Source of the DNA: Actinomycetes bacterium
GTDB taxonomy: Bacteria; Actinomycetota; Actinomycetes; Actinomycetales; Dermatophilaceae
Length of the DNA stretch: 64,000 bases
NCBI GenBank assembly: GCA_023420415.1
Contig: JAEZWF010000014.1
Span: forward strand, 124,001 to 188,000
Direction: 5' to 3'
Below, piece by piece: positions 1 through 8,771 of this stretch; within the stretch, counting starts at the first letter, position 1, and every line of letters begins with the position of its first letter. The notes beneath the pieces were generated by a model. The model made no database searches. It was not told the DNA's origin and was given only the letters and a program-made list of their open reading frames with translations. The translations under genes and the position numbers were made by a program.

Positions 1-68
1 GTTGTCCGAATAGGTGAGCCCAGCGTGCGGTGACCGTCCGACGCCCGACCAGCCCCGCGGCATACCCC

Positions 69-106
69 TGTGGACAACGCGCCGGGCTGACCCCGCCTGT
101 GGACAG
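69..106. promoter_or_regulatory. Two DnaA-box-like nonamers
   Basis: TGTGGACAA at 69-77 is the complement of the consensus DnaA box TTGTCCACA. TGTGGACAG at 98-106 matches with one mismatch in the same orientation, 29 bp away. They lie in the first 112 bases, beyond the stop of the GTPase gene, where I see no gene. Two boxes are too few to call an origin. A DnaA-titrating or regulatory cluster, or chance, are both possible. Confidence 0.4.
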
Positions 107-112
107 TCCGGG

Positions 113-1795
113 TTAGGAGGCTGCGCGGTCCAACGCCTCCCGCGTGGCCCGGTGCCGATCGAGGACGGCCTGCACGGGTGCGAGGATGCGCTCGCGCGCC
201 ACCTGCGCCACCGCGTCGGTGAGCCGCTTGCGCACTGAGGCGCCCCGTCGGCGCGCACCCACGCGGGCGAACCACCGCGCGAGACCGGCGAGCACGAGCC
301 CCAGCACCAACCCACCGACGAACATGAGGAACGGCCACGGCAGGCCCCACAGCTTCGGCGTCTCGATCTGCGGCAGCTGGAGCCAGCCCATGACCGCGAG
401 CAGCACGAGCCACAGCAGGCCCAGCACCGTGACGACAGCCAGCAGCAGCTGCAGCAGTCCCAGCACCCGCCACCACACCGGTGGGCGCATGCGCAGGGAG
501 GTCGACACGACGGCCTGGTCGAGGGCGTCGGCGAGGTCGGGTCCCGGCGGCGTGGCGGCGTCGGAGACGGCCTGGGACCAGCGCACCGGCAGCCCGGCCG
601 AGGCCTCGTCGCCGACGCGGCGCGTGGCCAGCTCGACGGCCGAGCGCGCAGCCGGGCTCGGCGGCGGCAGCGACGACCGGCCGAGGACGGTGCGCACGTC
701 GCCGGCGGTGACTGCCAGCTTCTGGTCGGTCTCGTCAGTCGCGTTCAACCGCAGGCGTTTGAGCGGGTCGGGCCGCAGCGCGCGCACCCACCGGGTGAAC
801 GGCCACCCGGTGCGCCCCCACGCCTGGTTGCGGTAGTCGCGCTCGACCGCGGCGACGACGACGGGTATGCCGGCCGCGCGACCGAGCGCCTCAACCAGAT
901 CCTTGTCCTTGTCCTTGACCGACGCCTCCTTGTCACCGACGTCGGCGCGCAGCTTGCCGGCGGTGGAACGGATGTCCGCGGCCAGGCGGTGCCGGGCGGC
1001 GTTCTGCGCGGCGACCGCGGTGGCCAGCCGGTGCCGCAGCTCGTCGACACCGTCTCCGCTCGTCGCCGACGTCGCGACCACCTGGACCTTGCCGATGCCG
1101 TCGGCTTCGGCGAGCCGGCTGAGGTCCTGGCGTACCTGGGTCAGCGCGTCGCCGCGCAGCCGGTCGGCCTGGTTGAGCACCACCACCGTCACGGCGTCGT
1201 GGGTGGCCAGGGCGCGCAGGAAGTCGTGGTGGAGCCTGGCGTCGGCATACTTCTGCGGGTCCGTCACCCAGACGAAGACGTCGACGAGCTCGAGCACCCG
1301 CTCGGACTCCTGGCGGTGCTCAACGACGCGGGAGTCGAAGTCGGGCAGGTCGAGCAGCACGAGGCCGTCGAGGTTGGGGGCCGAGTCACCCGCCCCGCGA
1401 CGAGCGCCGCCTCCGGCCTCGACGTGGTGCCGCTGGGGCACCTGCAGCCAGTCGAGAAGCTCGCCGGCATCCTCCGAACCCCACACTGCAGCAACAGGTT
1501 TCGAGGTGGTAGGGCGTCGTGCGCCAACGGTGGCGACGGGCTCCCCCACGAGCGCGTTGAAGAGGCTGGACTTGCCGGACCCGGTGGCGCCGGCCAGGGC
1601 GACGACCGTGTGGTTGCCGGCCTTGGACGTGCGCTCGTCGACCTTGGTCACCAGCGTCTCGGCCGCGGCCAGACGCGCGGGGTCGAGCTCGGCCCCGCCG
1701 GAGTCCAGGGCCTGCTGGAGCGCCCCTGCCTTGTCGGCCAGCTCGTTCGCCGAGATCGCCTTGACCTTGGCTCCGCCCATCAACAGGGGGCTCAT
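113..1795 (-). CDS. YfjP-type membrane-associated GTPase (downstream member of pair)
   Basis: A 560-residue GTP-binding protein. The P-loop GATGSGKSS lies at about 69-77, the G3 element DLPD at about 149-152 and the G4-like NQAD at about 198-201. A long alpha-helical region follows, then two strongly hydrophobic segments near 440-475 and 488-508, ending in a basic tail. This fits a peripheral or integral membrane dynamin/Era-like GTPase of the YfjP class. Its ATG overlaps the stop of the upstream GTPase by four bases, so the two are translationally coupled and may form a heteromer. The cellular role of such actinobacterial pairs is unknown to me. No obvious terminator follows; DnaA-like boxes lie just beyond the stop. 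Confidence 0.8.
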   Translation of the reverse strand: MSPLLMGGAKVKAISANELADKAGALQQALDSGGAELDPARLAAAETLVTKVDERTSKAGNHTVVALAGATGSGKSSLFNALVGEPVATVGARRPTTSKPVAAVWGSEDAGELLDWLQVPQRHHVEAGGGARRGAGDSAPNLDGLVLLDLPDFDSRVVEHRQESERVLELVDVFVWVTDPQKYADARLHHDFLRALATHDAVTVVVLNQADRLRGDALTQVRQDLSRLAEADGIGKVQVVATSATSGDGVDELRHRLATAVAAQNAARHRLAADIRSTAGKLRADVGDKEASVKDKDKDLVEALGRAAGIPVVVAAVERDYRNQAWGRTGWPFTRWVRALRPDPLKRLRLNATDETDQKLAVTAGDVRTVLGRSSLPPPSPAARSAVELATRRVGDEASAGLPVRWSQAVSDAATPPGPDLADALDQAVVSTSLRMRPPVWWRVLGLLQLLLAVVTVLGLLWLVLLAVMGWLQLPQIETPKLWGLPWPFLMFVGGLVLGLVLAGLARWFARVGARRRGASVRKRLTDAVAQVARERILAPVQAVLDRHRATREALDRAAS

Positions 1796-3507
1796 CGCAC
1801 CGCCTTCACCGCTGCCGCGGCATCCGCCAGGCGCTCGGCCCGGTCCTTCGTCACGTTCACGCCCGCGAGCGCCTCGTCGTAGCGCGCCTGCTCCTCGGCA
1901 TACAGGGTCTGCACGTGGGTGATGAGCGCGAGCCGCGCCTTGCGGGCCATCTCGCGCACCGCCTGGTCGCCGAAGATCGCCTCGAGCACCTTCTGCGCGA
2001 GCACCGCCGTCCCGCCGGCGATGCCGACCTCGGCGCCCACGAGACCACCGGTGTGCGCGAATGCCACAAGCATGAGGATCACGCCAATTCCGTTGAGGCC
2101 GTAGGCCGCAACACGTGCAGTCGTGCGGCGGTCCTTGCCCTCGTTGCGCACCAGGTCGAGCACCTCGCCCTGCCAGTCACGCACCATGCGTTCGATCCGC
2201 TGCGGCAGGTCGGCACTCGGCTTGGCCAGGTCGGGGTGCGCCGCCACGAGGGCGTCGCCACCGGGCAGCTGGCGCCAGCGCCGGACCGTCGTCGCAGCCG
2301 CGCCCTGCGCCTGCGCGGTGATGAGTGCGGCCACTCCCGACTGCAGCGCCTCGCCGAGGTCGCCCGACGGCGCGGGCTGCCCCTTGATGGCAGCCGTGAT
2401 GCGGTCGCGCACCCGCGAGACGGTGGACTCCACCTGCTTGAAGAACTCGCCGGTGCCGACGAACTCCTGCCAGCGCGCGAGGACCTCACCGCGCAGCAGG
2501 GTGCCGTCGCTCACCCCCTGCTCGACGTCCTCGAGGGCGTCCTCGTATGCCGTGTGGGCTGCGTCGCCCAGCTCGGTCACCGCGTCGGCCTGGGCCGCTG
2601 CCGCGTCGACGACCACGGTGGTGCGGTCGTCGAGTGAGGCGAGCGCGCCCTCGAGCGTCTGCCGCACGATCACGGCACGGGCGCGGGCGTCGCTGGCGAG
2701 CGCGGTCAACCAGGAACGCAGGCGTGCCACGTCGTTCTCGGGCAGGCGCCCCTCGGGGTTGAGCTCGGCCTCGGGGATCCCGAAGATCGGCGCGGTCGCG
2801 AGGCCCTGCTCGCGCAGCATCGAGGCGAGGTGACTGCGGATGTCGGCCATGGCCTCCGGCGGCACCCGGTCGAGCACGATCGCGATGGCGGTGCCGCGGT
2901 CCGACGCCTGGCGCAGCAGGTCCCACGGGACGGCGTCGGCATACCGCGCCGCCGTGGTGACGAACAGCCACAGGTCGGCTGCCGCGAGCAGCTGGCCGGC
3001 CAGCGCCCGGTTGGCGCTGACCACCGAGTCGATGTCCGGTGCGTCCAGCAGCGCCATCCCCGGCGGCAGCGACCGTGAGGTGATGAGGCGCAGGGTGGTC
3101 GACCCGGACTCCCCCTCGTCGGTGGCGCGGGCGCCGCGGGTGCGGCTCAGGCCCGGCAGGATGCGGTCGTCGAGGAACCACTTCTCGTCGTCCGGGTGGT
3201 GGACCAGGACGGGGATGGTGGTGGTGGGGCGCAGGACACCGGACTGGGAGACCTCGGCGTCGACGATCGAGTTCACCAGCGTGGACTTGCCGGCACCGGT
3301 GGACCCGCCGACCACGGCCAGCAGCGGCGCGTCGAGTGAACGCAGGCGCGGCAGCACGTAGTCGTCGAGCTGGTGGAGGAGCGCGTCGCGGGTCGTGCGA
3401 GCGGACTCCACCCCGGGCAGGTCGAGGGTCAGCTGGGCCTCGTCGACCCGCTCACGGAGGGTCGAGACGGCGCCCACCATGCGTTCGGCGTCGTCGTGGG
3501 AGAGCAC
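1792..3507 (-). CDS. YfjP-type GTPase (upstream member of pair)
   Basis: A 571-residue GTPase with P-loop GGSTGAGKST at about 67-76 and G3 DAPDID at about 155-160. The long helical middle carries many Ala/Asp/Glu/Arg residues, and a hydrophobic stretch near 470-515 suggests membrane association. I chose the GTG at 3507 because TAGGCT (3515-3520) ends seven bases before it, the leaderless pattern seen throughout the window. The frame is open to an ATG at 3567, but that start has no ribosome-binding site and lies upstream of the likely transcription start. First gene of a two-gene operon with the GTPase at 113-1795 (ATGA overlap). P-loop and pairing are certain; biological role is not. Confidence 0.8.
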   Translation of the reverse strand: MLSHDDAERMVGAVSTLRERVDEAQLTLDLPGVESARTTRDALLHQLDDYVLPRLRSLDAPLLAVVGGSTGAGKSTLVNSIVDAEVSQSGVLRPTTTIPVLVHHPDDEKWFLDDRILPGLSRTRGARATDEGESGSTTLRLITSRSLPPGMALLDAPDIDSVVSANRALAGQLLAAADLWLFVTTAARYADAVPWDLLRQASDRGTAIAIVLDRVPPEAMADIRSHLASMLREQGLATAPIFGIPEAELNPEGRLPENDVARLRSWLTALASDARARAVIVRQTLEGALASLDDRTTVVVDAAAAQADAVTELGDAAHTAYEDALEDVEQGVSDGTLLRGEVLARWQEFVGTGEFFKQVESTVSRVRDRITAAIKGQPAPSGDLGEALQSGVAALITAQAQGAAATTVRRWRQLPGGDALVAAHPDLAKPSADLPQRIERMVRDWQGEVLDLVRNEGKDRRTTARVAAYGLNGIGVILMLVAFAHTGGLVGAEVGIAGGTAVLAQKVLEAIFGDQAVREMARKARLALITHVQTLYAEEQARYDEALAGVNVTKDRAERLADAAAAVKAVR

Positions 3508-3616
3508 GTCGCAAAGCCTAGTAGGCGCACCGCGACGCAGCCGCGCCGACAGACCGGCGAGGAGCATGGGAACTGCCCCAAATCGACCCGAACGGCCGAC
3601 ACGACCACACCGGGGC

Positions 3617-3711
3617 GGTCCGTCGCGTGTCCGTCGCGTGTCCGATCTGGCGGTCCGGTCTGGGGGTCCGGTCAGGGTGTCTGGTCAGCGGTCGGGTGAG
3701 GGGTCCGGTCA
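3617..3711. repeat. Short direct repeats between operons
   Basis: This GC-rich spacer upstream of the GTPase operon holds iterated GTCCGTCGCGT and GGTCCGGTC units; the latter recur near 3652, 3665 and 3702. The last copy overlaps the end of the next gene. No hairpin terminator or further gene is evident. Confidence 0.4.
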
Positions 3712-4533
3712 GAAACGGCGGAAGTAGTCCTCGTACCCGCTGCTGCTGCCGCCGTCCCCGGGACGGTCGCCGTCGCGTGGACTGAGCCGCTCGACCGGTT
3801 CGATCTGCTCGACCCCGTCCAGGCTGAGGTCGTCGTCACCTGCCTCCGGCGCCGGGCGTGGCCGCCAGCCGGCCCGCCGCCCGACCCGTCCTTCGCTGGC
3901 GGCGTCACCGGGCGGGTCATCGGCCAAGGCCGCCGGCTCACTGTCCGCCGCGGGGTGGTCGTCGTCGAAGCTCGGCAGCCGCAGCCACCACAGCCCGGCG
4001 ACGACACCGACGAGCACGGACGCCACCGGCACACCGAGGTTTCCGAGCGCCACCACGAGCACGTCAGGGGCTCCGGAGTCGGAGGTGACGACGTTCGGGT
4101 CCTGGTTGGCCTGGTGGTACGGGTCCTTCACCAGTCCCGCCACGACCCACATGAACACGGTGACCAGCGACGCGAGCACCTGCAGGGCACCGACCCCCAG
4201 CAGCTCCCAGCGTAGGAGCCGAGCGTTCTGGACACCGCGCACTCGATGCAGGATGGCGACACCGACCACCACGAGCGCAGCGGCCATGAGCATCCCGCCG
4301 CCGATCTCGGGGCCCAGCCAGATCGACCCGGCCGTGATCGCCACCCGGTCCCAGAAGGTGAAAGCGATGGGAGAGCCGTCGGGCATCGTCATCCCGGGTT
4401 GGTCCACCGAGTCCCAGCGGGTGTACATCGCCACCGCTCCCGAGGCCACGATCCCCACCGCCGCGGCCTCGAGCAGCCGCACGCTGACGAACCACGTCCG
4501 CGCATCCGACCACGACGGGCGCCACCGCGGCAT
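3709..4533 (-). CDS. Four-helix membrane protein with acidic cytoplasmic tail
   Basis: A 274-residue protein of unknown function. Four hydrophobic segments lie near residues 18-38, 64-95, 108-132 and 155-182. A long charged, disordered tail rich in Asp, Pro and Arg ends in EDYFRRF. The start has a strong ribosome-binding site (GGGAGAGGGGGCAGGT just before ATG), and the ATG itself lies in a GTATGCCG copy. It is transcribed away from the RNA ligase-like gene at 4608. I recognise no family; the aromatic-basic C-terminus looks like a conserved tip that might bind a partner. Confidence 0.6.
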   Translation of the reverse strand: MPRWRPSWSDARTWFVSVRLLEAAAVGIVASGAVAMYTRWDSVDQPGMTMPDGSPIAFTFWDRVAITAGSIWLGPEIGGGMLMAAALVVVGVAILHRVRGVQNARLLRWELLGVGALQVLASLVTVFMWVVAGLVKDPYHQANQDPNVVTSDSGAPDVLVVALGNLGVPVASVLVGVVAGLWWLRLPSFDDDHPAADSEPAALADDPPGDAASEGRVGRRAGWRPRPAPEAGDDDLSLDGVEQIEPVERLSPRDGDRPGDGGSSSGYEDYFRRF

Positions 4534-4607
4534 ACCTGCCCCCTCTCCCGGCGAAGGTCACGACCTGCGTGGCCAATCTAGGCCAGCGCGCACGCCAGAA
4601 TGCGGGG

Positions 4608-5180
4608 ATGCGACTCTTTGCCGCGCTCTACCCGCCGGATGCCGCCGTCGAGCACCTCGACGAGTTCCTGGCGCCGCGCCGCGATGCCGGCACGGACCTG
4701 AGGTGGACGGACACCGAGCAGTTCCACCTGACGCTCGCGTTCATGCCCGACGTGGCCGAGCACCTGGTCGAGCCGCTGGCCGACGCACTCGTCGGGTCCC
4801 TGACGGACCGCCGACCGCTCGACCTGCGCGTCATCGGCGGCGGTGCCTTCCCGAACGCCGCCGAGGCCAAGGTGATCTGGGGCGGCGTCGACGTGCGCGA
4901 CGACCCCGCCGCCGAGTCGCTCACCTCACTCGCACGGACCGTGCGGCTCACCGCCAGCCACGAAGGCGCCGGACCCCAGGGCGGACCGTTCCGCCCACAC
5001 CTCACCGTGGCCCGGTCGCGACGCGCCTTCGAGGCGACTCGCTGGCTGCGCATCCTCGACGCGTATGCCGGGCCGTCCTGGACCGCGGACCAGGTCACCC
5101 TCGTCGCGTCGCACCTGGGCGAGGCACGCGGTCGACGCCCGCGTTACGAGGTGATGGCGCAGGTCCCGCTCGGCGGATGA
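4608..5180 (+). CDS. thpR: 2'-5' RNA ligase / RNA 2',3'-cyclic phosphodiesterase family
   Basis: A 190-residue member of the 2H phosphoesterase superfamily. Both signature HxT motifs are present: FHLTLAF near residue 45 and FRPHLTVAR near 143. Family members hydrolyse RNA 2',3'-cyclic phosphates, and some ligate tRNA halves in vitro. Length is typical. I took the ATG at 4608, immediately before the conserved MRLFAALYPP start; the frame extends upstream to 4569 without conserved sequence. No strong ribosome-binding site is visible. tRNA-Arg follows on the opposite strand. Confidence 0.85.
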   Translation: MRLFAALYPPDAAVEHLDEFLAPRRDAGTDLRWTDTEQFHLTLAFMPDVAEHLVEPLADALVGSLTDRRPLDLRVIGGGAFPNAAEAKVIWGGVDVRDDPAAESLTSLARTVRLTASHEGAGPQGGPFRPHLTVARSRRAFEATRWLRILDAYAGPSWTADQVTLVASHLGEARGRRPRYEVMAQVPLGG

Positions 5181-5185
5181 TCCTC

Positions 5186-5228
5186 CGGGATGCCAGAAGC
5201 GCAGTATGCCGCGCCCCCGGCATCCCGC
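5186..5228. repeat. Extragenic palindrome, family A copy 1
   Basis: Arms CGGGATGCC (5186-5194) and GGCATCCCG (5219-5227) flank a segment containing GTATGCCGCG. The core TGCCAGAAGCGCAGTATGCC nearly repeats at 8697-8732. It lies between the converging RNA ligase-like gene and tRNA-Arg, so it could also act as a terminator. Confidence 0.6.
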
Positions 5229-5243
5229 AAGCCGTGAGTTGGG

Positions 5244-5317
5244 CGCCCCCGGCAGGACTCGAACCTGCGACCTAGAGATTAGAAGGCTCTTGCTCTATCC
5301 AGCTGAGCTACGGGGGC
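5244..5317 (-). tRNA. tRNA-Arg (anticodon TCT)
   Basis: A cloverleaf folds on the minus strand. The acceptor arms are GCCCCCG and CGGGGGC, the D-stem is GCTC/GAGC, the anticodon loop is CTTCTAA (anticodon TCT) and the T-loop is TTCGAGT. Base pair 31-39 is a C/T mismatch. The discriminator is G and CCA is not encoded, unlike the other three tRNAs in the window. It decodes AGA, a very rare codon in such a genome. Confidence 0.95.
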
Positions 5318-5331
5318 TGGCGACCAGAAGT

Positions 5332-6564
5332 CTAGGCGTCGCTCTCGGCCAGCTGCGCACACCGCCGCAGGGCCAGCTCGGCCAGCAGCGCCGCACCGTC
5401 AGGCACCACCGAGTCGTCGAAGGCCGCACGCGGCGAGTGGTTGTCCGGCGCGTTCTCGTAGTCGTCCACCGGGCAGGCACTGAGGTTGACGTAGGCGCTC
5501 GGCACCAGCTCACCCACGAACGAGAAGTCCTCCGACCCCATCTCCGGATCACGTTGGTGCACATAGCGATCCGCACCGAACAGGTCCTCGATCGTCTCCC
5601 TGGCGAAGGCGTACTCCGACTCGTCGTTCATCGTCACGGGGTAGCCCGGCAGGTGCGTCACGTCCGCCCGCAGTCCGTGACCCTCGGCGATCCCCACCGC
5701 CAGCTGCTCGATCCGCTGGCTGACCTTCGCCCGGCTCTCCGGCGAGAGGCTGCGCACTGTCGCCTCGAGGACCGCGTCGTCGGGGATGATGTTGTCCTTG
5801 GTGCCGCCGACGAACTTCCCGACCGTGATGACCACCGGGTCGAACACGGAGAACCCGCGCGTCACCAGCGTCTGCAGGGCCAGCACGATCTCGCACGCCA
5901 CCGGGATCGGGTCCTTGGCCCGCGACGGCGCCGACCCGTGGCCACCCTCGCCGACGACCCGCACCACCACCTCGTCGGCGGCCGCCATCAGCGGCCCGGG
6001 CCGGCCGAACCAGGTGCCGCGCGGGTGCTCGGAGGAATAGACGTGCAGGGCGTATGCCGCGTCGACCCGTCGCCCCGCCGCCTCGAGCAGTCCCTCGTCC
6101 AGCATCGGCTTCGCACCGCCGGGTCCCTCCTCCGCCGGCTGGAACATGAAGACGACGTCACCCTCGAGCTCGTCGCGCAGCTCGTGCAGGATCCGCGCCG
6201 CCCCCACCAGACCGGCGACGTGCAGGTCGTGGCCGCAGGCGTGCATCTGCCCGGGCTGCTGCGACACGTAGTCGACCCGCACCTCCTCGGTCACCGGCAG
6301 CCCGTCCATGTCACCGCGCAGCAGGACGACCGGCCGGTCGGTGCCTGATCGCGACCCGCCCCGGCCGCGCAGGATCGCCACCACCGACGACAGCCCGAGG
6401 CCCACGGTGACCTCGAGGTCCAGGCCGGCGAGGGCGTCGAGCACCGTCTGCTGGGTCCTGGGCAGCTCGAGCCCCAGCTCGGGGATCTGGTGCAGCTCAC
6501 GCCGCAGCGCGATCAGCTCGGGACCGATGGACGAGGCGAGGTCGGTGGTGCGCACGACCGGCAC
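5332..6564 (-). CDS. M20 family amidohydrolase (N-acyl-amino-acid hydrolase type)
   Basis: A 410-residue metallopeptidase of the M20D/amidohydrolase family. It has LRGDMDGLP (about 82-90), the metal-binding MHACGHD (107-113), FQPAEEGPGG with the catalytic Glu pair near 145, and MGSEDFSF near the C-terminus. Relatives release amino acids from N-acetyl, hippuryl or indole-3-acetyl conjugates; the substrate cannot be told from sequence. It starts two bases after the stop of the PrsW gene, so they are probably co-transcribed. A second GTG three codons downstream (6555) is also a plausible start. Confidence 0.85.
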   Translation of the reverse strand: MPVVRTTDLASSIGPELIALRRELHQIPELGLELPRTQQTVLDALAGLDLEVTVGLGLSSVVAILRGRGGSRSGTDRPVVLLRGDMDGLPVTEEVRVDYVSQQPGQMHACGHDLHVAGLVGAARILHELRDELEGDVVFMFQPAEEGPGGAKPMLDEGLLEAAGRRVDAAYALHVYSSEHPRGTWFGRPGPLMAAADEVVVRVVGEGGHGSAPSRAKDPIPVACEIVLALQTLVTRGFSVFDPVVITVGKFVGGTKDNIIPDDAVLEATVRSLSPESRAKVSQRIEQLAVGIAEGHGLRADVTHLPGYPVTMNDESEYAFARETIEDLFGADRYVHQRDPEMGSEDFSFVGELVPSAYVNLSACPVDDYENAPDNHSPRAAFDDSVVPDGAALLAELALRRCAQLAESDA

Positions 6565-6565
6565 G

Positions 6566-7768
6566 CTAGCCCAGACGGGCGGGCTGGCCCATGAACCCCT
6601 GGCGGGCGGCCGTCAGGCCGTCGAGCAGGTCACGCTCGGTCTGCAGTGCCGTGGCATCCGCCGCACTGTGCTGCATTCGCGCCCGTAGCAGCGCCAGCTC
6701 GCTCGCGTTGTCCTGGAAGGAGCGCATCGCCCCCACCGCCGGGCCACCGCCGACCGACTTGGCCCACACGCGGGCCGCGCGTCGACCACCCATCGTGGCG
6801 AGCATCTGCACCTCGCCGGGGGCGAGCCACCCGGCGTCGGCGTACTGGCTCAGGTAGTGGCCGATGAGCCGCCCCTCGCGCCGCCGCGCCCACACCACCA
6901 GCCCCACGAAGGCGAGGAAGATCGGGAGCTCGACGAGCAGGTAGACCGCCACCATCCCGGAGCCGCCTGTCACCGCCGCGAGGTTCCACAGCGCGTGGGC
7001 CAGCACCGCCAGGACGTACCCGCCGATGGGTGCCAGCACCTTGACCGCCCGGCTGCGTGCCGTCGCCGCGATGCCGACACCGATGCCGGTGAGGACGGTG
7101 AACATCGGGTGGGCGAACGGGGTGAAGAGGCCCCGCGCGATGAAGGTGCCGGTCAGCGCCTGGTCTCCCCCGTCGGCATACGCCATCCCGAGGTACTGGA
7201 TGTTCTCGGTGAAGGCGAACCCGGCGGCGACCAGCCCGGCATACACCATGCCGTCGATGATGCCGTCGAACTCGCGCTTGCGGATCCACCACACGAGCAG
7301 GATCAGAAGACCCTTGGAGGCCTCCTCGACGACGGGCGCCGAGAAGATCGCCGTCGCGAGCAGCGCGTCGTCGGTGCGGCCGGTCGCCGCCTGGAACGCG
7401 ATGTTGGCCCCAGTGTTGAAGATTCCCGACACGAGAGCAGCCACGAGCGCACCCCAGAGGAAGGCGACGACGAGGTACTTCGTGGGCTCGGCCTCGAACC
7501 GGTCGAGCCACAGGAACGTCGGGATGACGATGCCGAGCGGGATCGCGGCCAGCAGCACCGCGAGCAGGGTGGTGACAGGACCGAGGGTCGCCCCGTAGTA
7601 GACCGCCAGGACCACTGCCGCCAGGAGGAACCCGACGACGATGACCCCCGCCAGCAGCCACCGGCGCACGGCCGCGCGGCTGCTCGCGCGGTGCCGACCC
7701 GGCTGCGCGGGCACCGGCGCGGGCACGGGCGCGGGCACGGCATACCGCTGGTCGTGTCCCCATGTCAT
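6566..7768 (-). CDS. PrsW-type intramembrane metalloprotease
   Basis: A 400-residue polytopic membrane protein of the PrsW/YhfC superfamily. It carries the signature glutamates in EEASKGLL (near 165), FAFTENIQYL (near 207), the histidine motif HPMFTVLTG (near 242) and HALWNL near 285. In Bacillus, PrsW cleaves an anti-sigma factor; the substrate here is unknown. Eight or so hydrophobic helices are followed by a soluble tail. TAGCCT ends seven bases before the ATG, indicating a leaderless message. The M20 hydrolase follows directly. Confidence 0.85.
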   Translation of the reverse strand: MTWGHDQRYAVPAPVPAPVPAQPGRHRASSRAAVRRWLLAGVIVVGFLLAAVVLAVYYGATLGPVTTLLAVLLAAIPLGIVIPTFLWLDRFEAEPTKYLVVAFLWGALVAALVSGIFNTGANIAFQAATGRTDDALLATAIFSAPVVEEASKGLLILLVWWIRKREFDGIIDGMVYAGLVAAGFAFTENIQYLGMAYADGGDQALTGTFIARGLFTPFAHPMFTVLTGIGVGIAATARSRAVKVLAPIGGYVLAVLAHALWNLAAVTGGSGMVAVYLLVELPIFLAFVGLVVWARRREGRLIGHYLSQYADAGWLAPGEVQMLATMGGRRAARVWAKSVGGGPAVGAMRSFQDNASELALLRARMQHSAADATALQTERDLLDGLTAARQGFMGQPARLG

Positions 7769-7832
7769 GAGCCGAAGGCTAGTGCAGTGAAAGCGCTCCC
7801 CACCCGTCCGGCAGGGGGCCTAGGGTGGACCG

Positions 7833-8462
7833 GTGAGCCAGAGCCCCACCGAACGTTCCGTCAACGACCGCATCGTCTGGATCGACTGCGAGATGACCGG
7901 CCTGTCCCTCGAGCACGACGCGCTCATCGAGGTGGCGGCGCTGGTGACCGACTTCGAGCTCAACCAGCTCGGTGACGGCGTGGACCTCGTCATCGCCCCG
8001 CCCGCCGAGGCGCTGGAGCAGATGGACCAGTTCGTCCGCACGATGCACACGACGTCGGGGCTGCTCGAGGAGCTGGCCGCCGGCACAACGATGGCGGACG
8101 CGCAGGAGCAGGTGCTCAGCTACGTGCGCGAGTGGGTGCCCGAGCCGCGCAAGGCCCCGCTCGGGGGCAACACGGTGGCGACCGACCGCGGCTTCCTCGC
8201 GCGTGACATGCCCGAGCTCGAGGAGTGGCTGCACTACCGCATCATCGACGTCTCCTCGATCAAGGAGCTGTCGCGGCGGTGGTACCCGCGCATCTACTTC
8301 AACGCCCCCAAGAAGCACGGCGGCCACCGCGCCCTCGCCGACATCCGTGAGTCGATCGCCGAGCTGCGCTACTACCGGGAGGCGGCCTTCGTGCCACCGC
8401 CCGGGCCGGACTCCGACACGGCGAAGAAGATCGCGGCGAAGTACGAGATCACCGGCGACTGA
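7833..8462 (+). CDS. orn: Oligoribonuclease
   Basis: A 209-residue DEDDh 3'-5' exoribonuclease that degrades 2-5 nt RNAs and pGpG-type dinucleotides. Exo I is IDCEMTGL (Asp18, Glu20). HGGHRALADIRESI near 155 supplies the late His and Asp. The sequence follows the canonical Orn pattern from residue 13. TAGGGT (7821-7826) ends six bases before the GTG, so the mRNA is probably leaderless. tRNA-His follows in the same direction. Confidence 0.95.
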   Translation: MSQSPTERSVNDRIVWIDCEMTGLSLEHDALIEVAALVTDFELNQLGDGVDLVIAPPAEALEQMDQFVRTMHTTSGLLEELAAGTTMADAQEQVLSYVREWVPEPRKAPLGGNTVATDRGFLARDMPELEEWLHYRIIDVSSIKELSRRWYPRIYFNAPKKHGGHRALADIRESIAELRYYREAAFVPPPGPDSDTAKKIAAKYEITGD

Positions 8463-8551
8463 GGGCCGCGGGAGGGTGGTCACGAGCACCCCTGCGGACC
8501 CGGTACGATGGTCGTCGCTTCGCGGCCGGCACTGCCCGGCCGCTGCGCATG

Positions 8552-8627
8552 GTGGGTGTAGCTCAGCTGGTAGAGCATCGCGTTGTGGTCGCGAGGGTCG
8601 CGGGTTCAAGTCCCGTCACTCACCCCA
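8552..8627 (+). tRNA. tRNA-His (anticodon GTG)
   Basis: The acceptor arms are GTGGGTG and CACTCAC with one G-T pair. The anticodon loop is TTGTGGT (GTG), the T-loop is TTCAAGT, the discriminator is C and CCA is encoded. The genomic G at 8551 provides the G-1 base required by histidyl-tRNA synthetase. A likely -10, TACGAT, lies at 8504-8509, and a strong hairpin follows at 8633. Confidence 0.95.
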
Positions 8628-8632
8628 AGGTG

Positions 8633-8662
8633 CGAAGGCCCCGACTCCGGTCGGGGCCTTCG
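8633..8662 (+). terminator. Terminator hairpin after tRNA-His
   Basis: CGAAGGCCCCGA and TCGGGGCCTTCG form a perfect 12-bp stem with a short loop six bases after the tRNA CCA. There is no long T-run, as is usual in high-GC actinobacteria. Confidence 0.75.
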
Positions 8663-8696
8663 TCGTGCCGGGCATCGTGGCGAGCTCACTGGGGGC

Positions 8697-8732
8697 TGCC
8701 AGAGGCGCGGTATGCCGCGCGGCTGGCATCCC
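8697..8732. repeat. Extragenic palindrome, family A copy 2
   Basis: The element reads TGCCAG-AGGCGCG-GTATGCCGCG, then CTGGCATCCCG. It matches the element at 5191-5228 at most positions, with the same central GTATGCCGCGC and the same GGCATCCCG end. It lies just upstream of copC. Confidence 0.6.
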
Positions 8733-8771
8733 GGGGCGGCCGCCGCGTGGGCGGTGCGTCAGGATGGCGGG

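Noticed and set aside
5206..6348. 380-residue plus-strand ORF after tRNA-Arg
   Set aside because: It runs across the tRNA and antisense to the M20 hydrolase, with no protein features.
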